Below are positions 17,153-26,951 of a stretch of 64,000 nucleotides of DNA, piece after piece. The stretch's first letter is position 1; every line of letters starts with the position of its first letter. The DNA comes from Flagellimonas zhangzhouensis (GTDB lineage Bacteria > Bacteroidota > Bacteroidia > Flavobacteriales > Flavobacteriaceae). The notes beneath the pieces are model-generated. The model was not told the DNA's origin, searched no databases, and worked only from the letters and a program-made list of their open reading frames with translations. Where the stretch lies: contig NZ_FNKI01000002.1 in NCBI RefSeq assembly GCF_900102925.1, forward strand, positions 868,001 through 932,000, given 5' to 3'. The position numbers and the translations under genes are program-made.

Positions 17153-18046
17153 TTATTCAATAAGCAAGTTGCTTGAGTAAACTTGGACCACACCAAAATA
17201 CCCCAATGCATAACCATTAGTTTCGGTATCAGGTTCTAAAACTTCAACATTACCTATATCTGTAATATCAAAAACATTGCCCTTTACCGTGGCGACAGGT
17301 GTTTGAAATGGCCCACCATTGCCACCAGTTTGTTGTAGGATCAAGCTCATGAAATCATAATATTCTTTGGTGGCCCCCATGATACTTACGGTAATTTCTT
17401 GTCCTGCCTCCAATTGGTCATCGTAGAAGTACGAAAATTGAAATTGCTGACCTTTAAAGAAAGTGTCCTCTACCACTTGATATTCACTGTTCATAAAGTC
17501 AAAAACAAAATAATTATCCTCATTGGGAGCATCTGTAAAGGTTACAATCACTTCTGTTTCATCATCCCCGAATAAATTACTGTCTCCTTGCTCCAAATTA
17601 TCAACGGGAACCGTTGGCGCATATTGGGTCTGGGCATAATACTGTTTACCATTGTGGGTCAGTTGTAGAATAAAGGTCACTTCAGGTTCCGCAGCACTGG
17701 TGGGAATCCGTTGGTCTGTTCCAAAATTGGCATCGGGAACATAAATGCCTGTTCCAGGTGTTTCTTCAACCAATTGTGAAGTGGAAACCGTTTCGAATGT
17801 GTTGTTTTCGTTCAGGGTTCCGTAATAGATGACGGCATTCTCCACTTGGGTAGGCTGATTTTCTTCAAAGAAATTGCTGGTTTCTCGCAGGGTCAAACGG
17901 ACGTCGATAAATTCTTGATCTTTATCAACCCTTAAAAGGCCATCAACTACCAATCGAGTTTCAACTTCGGGTAAATCCACTTCAATAACGTCCTCGCATG
18001 ATACTAGGAACAAAAACATCAGAAAGTATATCAATTCTTTTTGCAT
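17153..18046 (-). CDS. DUF4249 outer-membrane-associated lipoprotein
   Basis: A 297-residue protein with a lipoprotein signal (FLMFLFLVSC) followed by EDVIEVDLPEVETRLVVDG, the characteristic DUF4249 start. Members are surface lipoproteins encoded with TonB-dependent receptors in Bacteroidota, comparable in position to SusD but unrelated in sequence. The gene directly follows the receptor (2-4 nt gap), so the pair is co-transcribed and probably works as one uptake or sensing unit. The ATG at 18046 is preferred over an in-frame GTG at 18049. Confidence 0.88.
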   Translation of the reverse strand: MQKELIYFLMFLFLVSCEDVIEVDLPEVETRLVVDGLLRVDKDQEFIDVRLTLRETSNFFEENQPTQVENAVIYYGTLNENNTFETVSTSQLVEETPGTGIYVPDANFGTDQRIPTSAAEPEVTFILQLTHNGKQYYAQTQYAPTVPVDNLEQGDSNLFGDDETEVIVTFTDAPNEDNYFVFDFMNSEYQVVEDTFFKGQQFQFSYFYDDQLEAGQEITVSIMGATKEYYDFMSLILQQTGGNGGPFQTPVATVKGNVFDITDIGNVEVLEPDTETNGYALGYFGVVQVYSSNLLIE

Positions 18047-18050
18047 CACA

Positions 18051-20426
18051 CTAAAATTTAAAGTTGTAGGTTACGGATGGGATAATACCGAAAATGGAAG
18101 TCCGAATCGCCTCGTTTCTTCCCGTGTCTTCATTTTCCCTAAAATTGATCGAAGCTGCATTTTTTCGTCCATACACGTTGTAAATGCTAAACACCCACTC
18201 GGACTGCACTTTCTTTCGTTTGTTCCGTAGGGGCGTAAGTACTGCTGAAATATCCATTCGGTGATAAGCAGGCAGACGTTCTTTGTTGCGCAACCCGTAA
18301 TAGGGAACTTGTAAGCCCTCATACTCAAATTGACCTATGGGATAATTGGTCGGTTGTCCTGTTTGGTAGATGAAATTTGCATTGAATTTCCATTTTTCGT
18401 TTACATCGAAGCTACCATTAATAGCAAGGTCGTGGGTTTTGTCATATGGGGTGTTGTACCACTCACCAAAGTTGATGCCTGTTTCCTGTTCGGTTCTGCC
18501 AGGGGTACGCTGTTCGGATTTTGAAAGGGTGTAAGACAACCAACCTTTAAACCGTCCGCTATTCTTTCGTAACAAAAACTCCAACCCATAGGCTCGTGCC
18601 TGTCCGTTTAAAATAACCTGCTCAATGGCATTGTTGGCAATCAGATTGGCCCCGTCGATATAATCTATCCTATTTTGTAGGTCCTTATAAAATGCTTCTG
18701 TCTCAAAGTTGTAATCCCCCTGATTAATGTTTCTAAAATAGCCAACAGCATATTGATCTTGTAGTTGTGGCTTTACAAAGGGGCCGCTTGGCGTCCAAAC
18801 ATCTAAAGGAGTAGGGGAGTTGGTGTTGGAAAGCAAGTGGAGGTATTGTGATATTCTAGTATAGCTGGCCTTGATGGAATTGTTTTCGTTAAAGGTGTAC
18901 GACATACTGATTCTAGGCTCAAAATTAAAATACGCCTCCATGGATCCGCCACGTCCTGGATTTATGGTATCAATAGGTGTTCCTTCTCGATATACTTGGG
19001 CGGATGGGTCAAAATCCACTGGGCTATCATTTTGGTACACATAAAACTCATCTTGTCCCATGCGGTTAAAATGACTCAACCTTAACCCATATTCCATGCT
19101 GAGGTTGCTGGTGATTTCATGTTCGATGTCAACATACACCGCATTCTCATTCGCATATTTTTTTGTGAGCTGCTCCTCAACAATACCTGAATCAGGACTA
19201 TTGGGAATAATCTTCCCTGGATTGAAAACGTAGTAGATGCTATTCAGCCCGTAATTTAGTTGGAGTTTGTTGTTCAGGTAGTGTTTCAGGTCATACTTTA
19301 CATTAAAGTTTTGAATGCCTGAATCCCATTCAAATCCCACAAAATCAAGCTCTAAACCGTAAAAGTAATCTGAGTAAATAAGGGAAAGGTTGGAGAACAA
19401 TCTATCGGAAAACAAGTGGTTCCATCTAAAATTGCCTACGGCATTTCCGTACACATTTACAAACGCATCGCTGATATTGAACAGGTCACGTCCAAAATAT
19501 CCAGATAGGTAAATGTTGTTGTTTTCGTTGATTTTATGGTTGATCTTGGTGTTCAGGTCGTAGAAGTAGGCCTTGTTTTCTTCACCAGCCAATGCTAAGA
19601 ACAAATGGGCATAAGAGGCTCGACCTCCAATTAAAAAGGCAGTTTTGTCTTTTTGAATGGGCCCCTCAATCAGAAGTCTGCTGGCTACGGCACCAATCCC
19701 CCCATTGACTTTAATTTCCTTGCTGTTCCCTTCTTTTTGAAAAATTTCCAGTACAGAAGACACCCTACCTCCATATCGGGAGGGAATTCCACCTTTAAAT
19801 AATTTCACATCCTTAATGGCATCTGGATTAAAAACGGAAAAGAAACCAAAAAGGTGGGAGGAGTTGAACACCGTAGCTTCATCCAAAAGAATCAAGTTTT
19901 GATCCGCGGCACCTCCACGAACATTGAATCCCGATGAAGCTTCTCCACCGTTGCTCACTCCAGGTAACAGGGTCAAGGATTTGATAACATCCGCTTCTCC
20001 CAACACCACTGGAATCTCTTTGATGGTTTGAGCGCCCAAGGTATTTACGCTCATTTGGGGTTTTCGGATATCCAATCGCTCTACGTCATCTACCAAAACC
20101 ACTTCTTCGAGCTCTTGGGTTTTTTCGGTCAGCTGATAATCTTTTTTAAGGTTGCCTTGCAAGTCAATGGTTTCCACAATTTCTTGAAAACCGAGATAAC
20201 TCACCACGATTTGATATTGCCCTTTGGGCAAGGTGATGGAGTAAAATCCATATTCGTTGGTAATGGCGCCTGTTTTGAGTTCAGGAATTACAATGGATAC
20301 TCCAATTAAGGTTTCGTTACTAGCTTCTTCGGAAATGGTACCGCTCAGCGTGAACTTTTCTTGGGCTTGGAGCATAAAAAAATGCCCAATACAGGCAAGG
20401 AATACAACAAGGTATTTATGAGACAT
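18051..20426 (-). CDS. TonB-dependent outer-membrane receptor with carboxypeptidase-regulatory-like N-terminal domain
   Basis: A 791-residue outer-membrane protein: signal peptide (1-21), a CarboxypepD-reg-like beta-sandwich (about 25-110, FTLSGTISEEASNETLIGVSI), a plug (about 125-225, with SGFNVRGGAADQNLILLDEA) and a beta-barrel ending in aromatic Phe (TYNFKF), the BAM recognition signal. Substrate unknown; no TonB, ExbBD, sigma factor or anti-sigma factor lies nearby. A CAAAAATA (minus TATTTTTG) box at 20452-20459 is a possible -7 element. Confidence 0.93.
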   Translation of the reverse strand: MSHKYLVVFLACIGHFFMLQAQEKFTLSGTISEEASNETLIGVSIVIPELKTGAITNEYGFYSITLPKGQYQIVVSYLGFQEIVETIDLQGNLKKDYQLTEKTQELEEVVLVDDVERLDIRKPQMSVNTLGAQTIKEIPVVLGEADVIKSLTLLPGVSNGGEASSGFNVRGGAADQNLILLDEATVFNSSHLFGFFSVFNPDAIKDVKLFKGGIPSRYGGRVSSVLEIFQKEGNSKEIKVNGGIGAVASRLLIEGPIQKDKTAFLIGGRASYAHLFLALAGEENKAYFYDLNTKINHKINENNNIYLSGYFGRDLFNISDAFVNVYGNAVGNFRWNHLFSDRLFSNLSLIYSDYFYGLELDFVGFEWDSGIQNFNVKYDLKHYLNNKLQLNYGLNSIYYVFNPGKIIPNSPDSGIVEEQLTKKYANENAVYVDIEHEITSNLSMEYGLRLSHFNRMGQDEFYVYQNDSPVDFDPSAQVYREGTPIDTINPGRGGSMEAYFNFEPRISMSYTFNENNSIKASYTRISQYLHLLSNTNSPTPLDVWTPSGPFVKPQLQDQYAVGYFRNINQGDYNFETEAFYKDLQNRIDYIDGANLIANNAIEQVILNGQARAYGLEFLLRKNSGRFKGWLSYTLSKSEQRTPGRTEQETGINFGEWYNTPYDKTHDLAINGSFDVNEKWKFNANFIYQTGQPTNYPIGQFEYEGLQVPYYGLRNKERLPAYHRMDISAVLTPLRNKRKKVQSEWVFSIYNVYGRKNAASINFRENEDTGRNEAIRTSIFGIIPSVTYNFKF

Positions 20427-20494
20427 TTGATTGATGTGTTTATTCTCAGTTCAAAAATAACAGGATGAAAGTTTATATGGGTTGAAATAAGGTT

Positions 20495-20529
20495 AAAAAA
20501 AGTGGGACTTGATAAAATCGAGTCCCACT
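20495..20529 (-). terminator. Terminator of icd
   Basis: On the minus strand AGTGGGACT, an 11-nt loop and AGTCCCACT are followed by TTTTTTT. It closes the isocitrate dehydrogenase transcript before the TonB receptor gene. Confidence 0.88.
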
Positions 20530-20559
20530 GTTTCTATAATTACTTTGTAATCTTAATTC

Positions 20560-22773
<2,214 letters not shown>

Positions 22774-22798
22774 TTAAATGTATTTGTTTGAGCGGTTG

Positions 22799-22806
22799 CA
22801 AATATA
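22799..22806 (-). promoter_or_regulatory. icd promoter (-7 box)
   Basis: Minus-strand TATATTTG, a full TAnnTTTG match, 26 nt before the icd ATG. No TTG at the expected -33 distance. Confidence 0.5.
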
Positions 22807-22871
22807 CGATTTATGGACGGTGAAGAACGAATGGAAGTGACTAAAAGTAATGCTTTTGGGAGGGAATTTGT

Positions 22872-23030
22872 TAAAAAACAAAAGCCATATCTATGTTTGC
22901 ACTTAGATATGGCTTTCAGAATAGAATCAAGTTTTCTTTGTATTGCTACAAAACCAAACAATCATTGATTGTTCTCGATTCCTTTCGACGTTTACTTTGC
23001 ATATTGATTTTAATCTCTCAACTAAACTGC
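22872..23030 (-). ncRNA. Candidate minus-strand small RNA (or 18-codon basic peptide gene)
   Basis: On the minus strand a TAGCTTTG box (23044-23037) with a TTG at 23071-23069 (spacing 24, a little long) could start a ~150-nt transcript that ends at a strong terminator: a 13-14-pair stem (AAAGCCATATCTA / TAGATATGGCTTT, 22881-22916) followed by TTTTGTTTTTT. The rplS terminator lies upstream, so this hairpin does not simply belong to rplS. Inside is an 18-codon frame (23002-22946), MQSKRRKESRTINDCLVL, very basic at its start. Whether the RNA exists is inference. Confidence 0.35.
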
Positions 23031-23220
23031 ATTTTACAAAGCTATCCCAGTGAATTCCTAAATTTTATCAAGACAAAAAATTGCTCTTCTGCCCGCACAT
23101 AAAATTTATTATTTCTCCTCGAATTTGACCTAAATCACTTTCGTTTTGAAATTCCTTTTGTGATCAGTAGTGTTACCAATTTAAAGGGAATTCATGGTTT
23201 TAAAGAACGTCAACTTTAAA

Positions 23221-23258
23221 GACAAACACTGTGTGATGGTATCACAATCATATTTGTC
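23221..23258. promoter_or_regulatory. Nested palindrome with a CRP/FNR-like core
   Basis: GACAAA (23221) and TTTGTC (ending 23258) flank TGTGATggtATCACA (23232-23246). The core is TGTGA-N5-TCACA, one base shorter in the spacer than the classic CRP box. It could be an operator for a Crp/Fnr-family dimer or an RNA stem. No gene start lies close downstream on either strand. Confidence 0.4.
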
Positions 23259-23352
23259 TTACTAAAATACTACAATGCAAGGGAATTCCAAAGCTTTTTA
23301 ACGTTTTAAAAATCAACAGGATATGAACCGTGGTTGTTAACAATTGTTCATA

Positions 23353-23380
23353 AAAAAAGCACCCATTTTGGGTGCTTTTC
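23353..23380 (-). terminator. Terminator of rplS
   Basis: On the minus strand AAAAGCACCC aaaa TGGGTGCTTTTTTT: an approximately ten-pair stem with a T-tail, 20 nt after the rplS stop. Confidence 0.88.
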
Positions 23381-23399
23381 TTCTAGTTTGGAAGGATGT

Positions 23400-23750
23400 T
23401 TATCCTCTAACTTCTTTGATACGGGCCTTTTTACCAGTAAGACCTCTAAAGTAGAAGATTCTAGATCTACGTACTTTACCTTTTTTGTTTACTTCGATTC
23501 TTTGCAAAGCTGGCATGTTTACTGGGAAAATTCTTTCCACACCAACAGTACCTGACATTTTGCGAATGGTGAAGGTTTCAGTGGCACCACTACCTCTTCT
23601 TTGGATTACAACTCCTCTAAAGAACTGGGTACGAGTTTTTTCACCTTCCTTAATTTCGTAATACACGGTGATGGTATCACCTGCAGAAAATTTTGGAAAT
23701 TCTTTTTTTGGAACAAATTCGTCTTCAACAAATTTTATTAAGGATTCCAT
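23400..23750 (-). CDS. rplS: 50S ribosomal protein L19
   Basis: Large-subunit protein at the 30S-50S interface. The 116-residue sequence has MESLIKFVEDEFVPKKEF at the start, GDTITVYYEIKEGEKTRTQ, FRGVVIQRRGSG and the VRRSRIFYFRGLTGKKARI end. The ATG at 23750 is chosen because the family begins here and an AAAGAG sequence precedes it; the frame is open 11 codons further up. It has its own promoter although trmD lies upstream. Confidence 0.96.
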   Translation of the reverse strand: MESLIKFVEDEFVPKKEFPKFSAGDTITVYYEIKEGEKTRTQFFRGVVIQRRGSGATETFTIRKMSGTVGVERIFPVNMPALQRIEVNKKGKVRRSRIFYFRGLTGKKARIKEVRG

Positions 23751-23820
23751 CTCTTTGTTTTTTAGCGTTTTATACAGAATCAACTTTCACGTATCTCGTC
23801 AGAGGTTGATTTTGAGATTG

Positions 23821-23850
23821 CAAAAGTAATACAATATTTAGTTTGGGCAA
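23821..23850 (-). promoter_or_regulatory. rplS promoter
   Basis: Minus-strand TTG (23850-23848), 19-nt spacer, TACTTTTG (23828-23821): a complete Bacteroidota promoter between trmD and rplS, giving a leader of ~65 nt. Confidence 0.7.
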
Positions 23851-23887
23851 GATGTTTTTTAGCTTTTTGGCGCTAATTGCCACTTTT

Positions 23888-24562
23888 TTATTCCAATAGG
23901 TCAGGCCTACGAGCTTTGGTACGTTCCAAAGCCTGTTCTTCTCGCCATTTTTCAATTTTTGGAAAGTTACCGCTCAATAAGATTTCGGGCACTTCCATTC
24001 CCTTGTATTCTGCTGGTCGAGTGTAAACAGGTGGTGCCAATAAATTATCTTGAAAGGTGTCGGTCAAAGCAGAGGTTTCATCATTCAATACCCCAGGAAT
24101 CAATCGGATTACTGCATCACATACGACAGCTGCCGCCAATTCACCACCTGACAACACATAATCCCCAATTGAAATTTCTTTGGTTACATGCATATCCCGA
24201 ACTCGTTGGTCTACTCCTTTATAATGTCCACAAAGAATGATCAAGTTTTCTTTTAAGGATAATCCGTTAGCGATACTTTGGTTCAACGTGTTCCCATCAG
24301 GAGTCATATAAATGACATCATCGTAATCTCGTTCTGATTTAAGTTGAGAGATACACTTATCAATAGGTTCGATCATCATCACCATACCAGCGCCACCTCC
24401 AAATTGGTAGTCATCCACCTGTTTGTATTTGTTGGTGGTATAATCCCTTAAATTGTGAAAATGCACTTCTACCAATCCTTTTTCAATGGCTCGTTTTAAA
24501 ATTGAGGCCTCGAAAGGACTTTTAAGAAGTTCGGGCAGAACAGTAATAATGTCAATCCGCAT
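23888..24562 (-). CDS. trmD: tRNA (guanine37-N1)-methyltransferase TrmD
   Basis: SPOUT methyltransferase making m1G37 in tRNAs, which prevents frameshifting. The 224-residue protein has the N-terminal [36 protein letters not shown] and the knot [14 protein letters not shown]. trmD-rplS adjacency is ancient in bacteria; here rimM and rpsP are not with them. Confidence 0.96.
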   Translation of the reverse strand: MRIDIITVLPELLKSPFEASILKRAIEKGLVEVHFHNLRDYTTNKYKQVDDYQFGGGAGMVMMIEPIDKCISQLKSERDYDDVIYMTPDGNTLNQSIANGLSLKENLIILCGHYKGVDQRVRDMHVTKEISIGDYVLSGGELAAAVVCDAVIRLIPGVLNDETSALTDTFQDNLLAPPVYTRPAEYKGMEVPEILLSGNFPKIEKWREEQALERTKARRPDLLE

Positions 24563-24592
24563 GATTGGGCATTAAAGATTTTAATAATGCGG

Positions 24593-24626
24593 CAAAAGTA
24601 AGCAAAGCTTCTTCAATTTGAGGCAA
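24593..24626 (-). promoter_or_regulatory. trmD promoter
   Basis: Minus-strand TTG (24626-24624), 23-nt spacer, TACTTTTG (24600-24593). The -33 element overlaps the tail of the upstream gene's terminator. Confidence 0.5.
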
Positions 24627-24653
24627 AAAGAAAGGCTTCCGTTGGGAAGCCTT
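24626..24653 (-). terminator. Terminator of the coiled-coil membrane protein gene
   Basis: AGGCTTCC caac GGAAGCCT on the minus strand followed by TTCTTTTTG, 9 nt after the gene's stop. It separates that gene from trmD. Confidence 0.85.
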
Positions 24654-24661
24654 GTCTTGGG

Positions 24662-25267
24662 TTACTTTTTTTGTTTGTTTAGCTCGTCTTGCAATTGTCG
24701 GCTGATTTTTTGTTCGCGCTCCAATGCCCTACGACGATGATTTTCATATTCTTCTTCCAAATCGGACAAAGCGGACTTGGCTTGTTGCGTTAAAAAGTTA
24801 CTGTTTCTAAAACGGTAAATGAAAAACAACAAAAGAATCAGCAGTCCAAAAATAATGGACCACAATATAAAGTTGTAAGTGCCTTTGCTGATCAATGCAC
24901 CAAAAAACGAAATACTGTCTTTTTCTTCCGTTACACTGTTCAATTTATTGGTAGTTTCCTGTAGCTTCGAATTCAAATCCTCGATTTCTGCCTCATTGGC
25001 AGTAATTGTGTTCGAAAGATCTTTGATATTCTTGTTTGCGGTATTTATCGTATCAAAAATATTTGCTTTCAATTCGTTGATACTTGAAAGCTTCATAACT
25101 TCATAAGCTACACCGTTGCCCGACCTGTAATTGGTCGATTTTCGCTCCAGTTCTTCAAACTGTCCTTTTAAGGATTTATCGGCTGGTTCGGATTCTTCCT
25201 CTTGGGCAAAAACCGCACCCATTTGAGTAAGTAGGAATAGGGTAAATAAAACGCGTAAATGCTTCAT
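24662..25267 (-). CDS. Exported coiled-coil membrane protein of unknown function
   Basis: A 201-residue protein: signal peptide (MKHLRVLFTLFLLTQMGAVFA), a periplasmic coiled-coil region rich in Asn/Thr/Glu (about 65-120, LSNTITANEAEIEDLNSKL), one transmembrane helix (about 130-150, FILWSIIFGLLILLLFFIYRF) and a basic cytoplasmic coiled coil (HRRRALEREQKISRQLQ). It has no methyltransferase motif, although trmD is next door and relatives may carry that name. The ATG at 25267 is preferred over a TTG at 25273 because it begins the signal peptide directly. Confidence 0.75.
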   Translation of the reverse strand: MKHLRVLFTLFLLTQMGAVFAQEEESEPADKSLKGQFEELERKSTNYRSGNGVAYEVMKLSSINELKANIFDTINTANKNIKDLSNTITANEAEIEDLNSKLQETTNKLNSVTEEKDSISFFGALISKGTYNFILWSIIFGLLILLLFFIYRFRNSNFLTQQAKSALSDLEEEYENHRRRALEREQKISRQLQDELNKQKK

Positions 25268-25373
25268 GTTCAATAATGTTCTCGTATTAAATTTAGATTA
25301 AGGGTAGGGCGAAATTACACTAATATACCTAAATTCAAAAGAAATTGAGCCTACCAAAGTAACTCCACCGCTA

Positions 25374-26822
25374 TTAATAGTAGGTATAACGTCTCACTTT
25401 GGAAATATATTTTGCCAGTCGAATTACTTGATGGGAATATCCATATTCGTTATCGTACCATATATATAGCACTACACTCTTTCCATCTGCCGATACAATA
25501 GTGGCTTTGCTGTCGTAAATGGATGGTGCTGTGGTTCCTACGATGTCTGAAGAAACCAGTTCGTTGCTCAACGAATATTTAATTTGCTCCACCAAATCAC
25601 CTTCGAGGGCATATTTCTTTAAAATCGTGTTTAAACTTTCAACCGATGTTTTGTTTTTCACTTCAAGATTAAGGATGGCCAACGAACCATTGGGAACAGG
25701 AACACGAATGGCATTCGAGGTCAATTTTCCTTTCAGTGAAGGCAAGGCTTTTGCCACAGCGGCACCAGCACCTGTTTCGGTAATCACCATATTTACAGCC
25801 GCAGCACGTCCTCTTCGGTACTTTTTGTGCATGTTGTCCACAAGATTTTGATCGTTGGTGTAGGCGTGAATGGTCTCCAAATGCCCTTTTTTAATGCCCA
25901 AGGAATCCTCGATTACCTTTAAAATAGGAGTAATGGCATTGGTGGTGCAGGATGCAGCCGAATAAATTTTTGTTTTGTCTGGATCGTATTGGGTTTGATT
26001 TACTCCGTGAACAATGTTTGGAACCTCTTTACCTGGTGCCGTAAGCAAAACTTTGCTGGCTCCTTTGGATTCCAGGTGTCTTGATAAAGCTGTTTTATCT
26101 CGGAATGCCCCAGTATTGTCGATAATCAAAGCATTGAAAATCCCATATTTCGTGTAATCAATTTGTTCTGGCTTATCTGCGCTGATGAATTTTACCGTAG
26201 TGCCATTGATCAATAAGGCATCGTTTTTGGCATCTACTTCGACCGTTCCTGTGAACGGACCGTGTACAGAGTCAGTTTTGAGTAAGGCTGCTCTTTTGTC
26301 CAAGATTTCTTCATTGATTTCGCCCCGAACTACAATAGCACGTAATCGAAGCTGGCTTCCTCTTCCTGTTTTTGCCATAAGTTCACGGGCAACCAGTCTA
26401 CCTATTCGACCAAATCCATAAAGGACCACATCTTTGGGTTTAATGGGTTTTGCAGCATCGGCACCTTTTAATTTTTCAATTACGAAGGCCTTAACGTTAA
26501 GACTTGTATTATCATCGGAATGATATTCATAGGTCAATTTTCCGATATCCAATTTGGCAGGAGGGAGGTTGATGTCGTTGATGGCTCTTAAAATTTCGAC
26601 TGAATCAAAAATGGAAATGGGTTTTTGAACAAATTCCCCAGCATATTCGTGCAGGTTGATGATGTCCGATACATTTTTATCTATAATTTGATTTTTGAAA
26701 AGCACTACTTCAATGGCTTTATCGTACCACAGGTCGCTAATGATCTTAATAAATTCTGTGGTGGCTTTTCGTCTGTCTGCCTGAAAGGCAAGTTCCTTTT
26801 CGTAGGACTTGATTTCGCTCAT
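25374..26822 (-). CDS. gap: Glyceraldehyde-3-phosphate dehydrogenase, long form
   Basis: A 482-residue GAPDH homologue with a ~130-residue N-terminal extension absent from the standard ~335-residue enzyme. The catalytic part is intact: NAD-binding GFGRIGR (136-142), catalytic Cys292 in SCTTNAI, HAYTNDQN (319-326), RRGRAAAVNM and WYDNEYGYSHQV near the end. The extension (residues 1-130, containing KIISDLWYDKAIEVVLF) has no recognised domain. Long-form enzymes like this may act in gluconeogenesis beside a short form; no second gap gene is in the window. Confidence 0.92.
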   Translation of the reverse strand: MSEIKSYEKELAFQADRRKATTEFIKIISDLWYDKAIEVVLFKNQIIDKNVSDIINLHEYAGEFVQKPISIFDSVEILRAINDINLPPAKLDIGKLTYEYHSDDNTSLNVKAFVIEKLKGADAAKPIKPKDVVLYGFGRIGRLVARELMAKTGRGSQLRLRAIVVRGEINEEILDKRAALLKTDSVHGPFTGTVEVDAKNDALLINGTTVKFISADKPEQIDYTKYGIFNALIIDNTGAFRDKTALSRHLESKGASKVLLTAPGKEVPNIVHGVNQTQYDPDKTKIYSAASCTTNAITPILKVIEDSLGIKKGHLETIHAYTNDQNLVDNMHKKYRRGRAAAVNMVITETGAGAAVAKALPSLKGKLTSNAIRVPVPNGSLAILNLEVKNKTSVESLNTILKKYALEGDLVEQIKYSLSNELVSSDIVGTTAPSIYDSKATIVSADGKSVVLYIWYDNEYGYSHQVIRLAKYISKVRRYTYY

Positions 26823-26903
26823 GGGTTAGGATTGCGATTATAAAGTTAATTTTGCGGCTAAATTATATATTTCAAACGTTTTCGTAAAAGATATTCGTAT
26901 AAA

Positions 26904-26930
26904 AAAAGCGCCTTAAAATAAGGCGCTTTT
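26904..26930 (-). terminator. Terminator of the htrA gene
   Basis: AAAAGCGCCTT attt AAGGCGCTTTTTTT on the minus strand: an 11-pair stem with a T-tail, between htrA's stop and the gap gene. Confidence 0.88.
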
Positions 26931-26951
26931 AAGTGTTTTTTTGGCACTTTT

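Larger units (their letters stand above)
22774..23352. other. Long non-coding gap between icd and rplS with several hairpins
   Basis: About 580 bp without a convincing protein gene, the longest silent stretch in an otherwise dense housekeeping region. It holds a terminator-like hairpin (22872-22916), a 17-bp palindrome AACAATCAtTGATTGTT (22957-22973), two GGGAATTC copies 95 bp apart (23186 and 23281) followed by similar TTTTAA/AACGT text, a nested palindrome (23221-23258) and an ATGAAC/GTTCAT inverted pair (23323-23351). It is unusually rich in small structures. Confidence 0.6.

Noticed and set aside
22774-23352. tRNA, tmRNA, SRP RNA or RNase P RNA in the long gap
   Set aside because: None of the conserved cores (T-loop GTTCRA with CCA stem, SRP GGAAG...AGCAG region, RNase P core) could be found on either strand.
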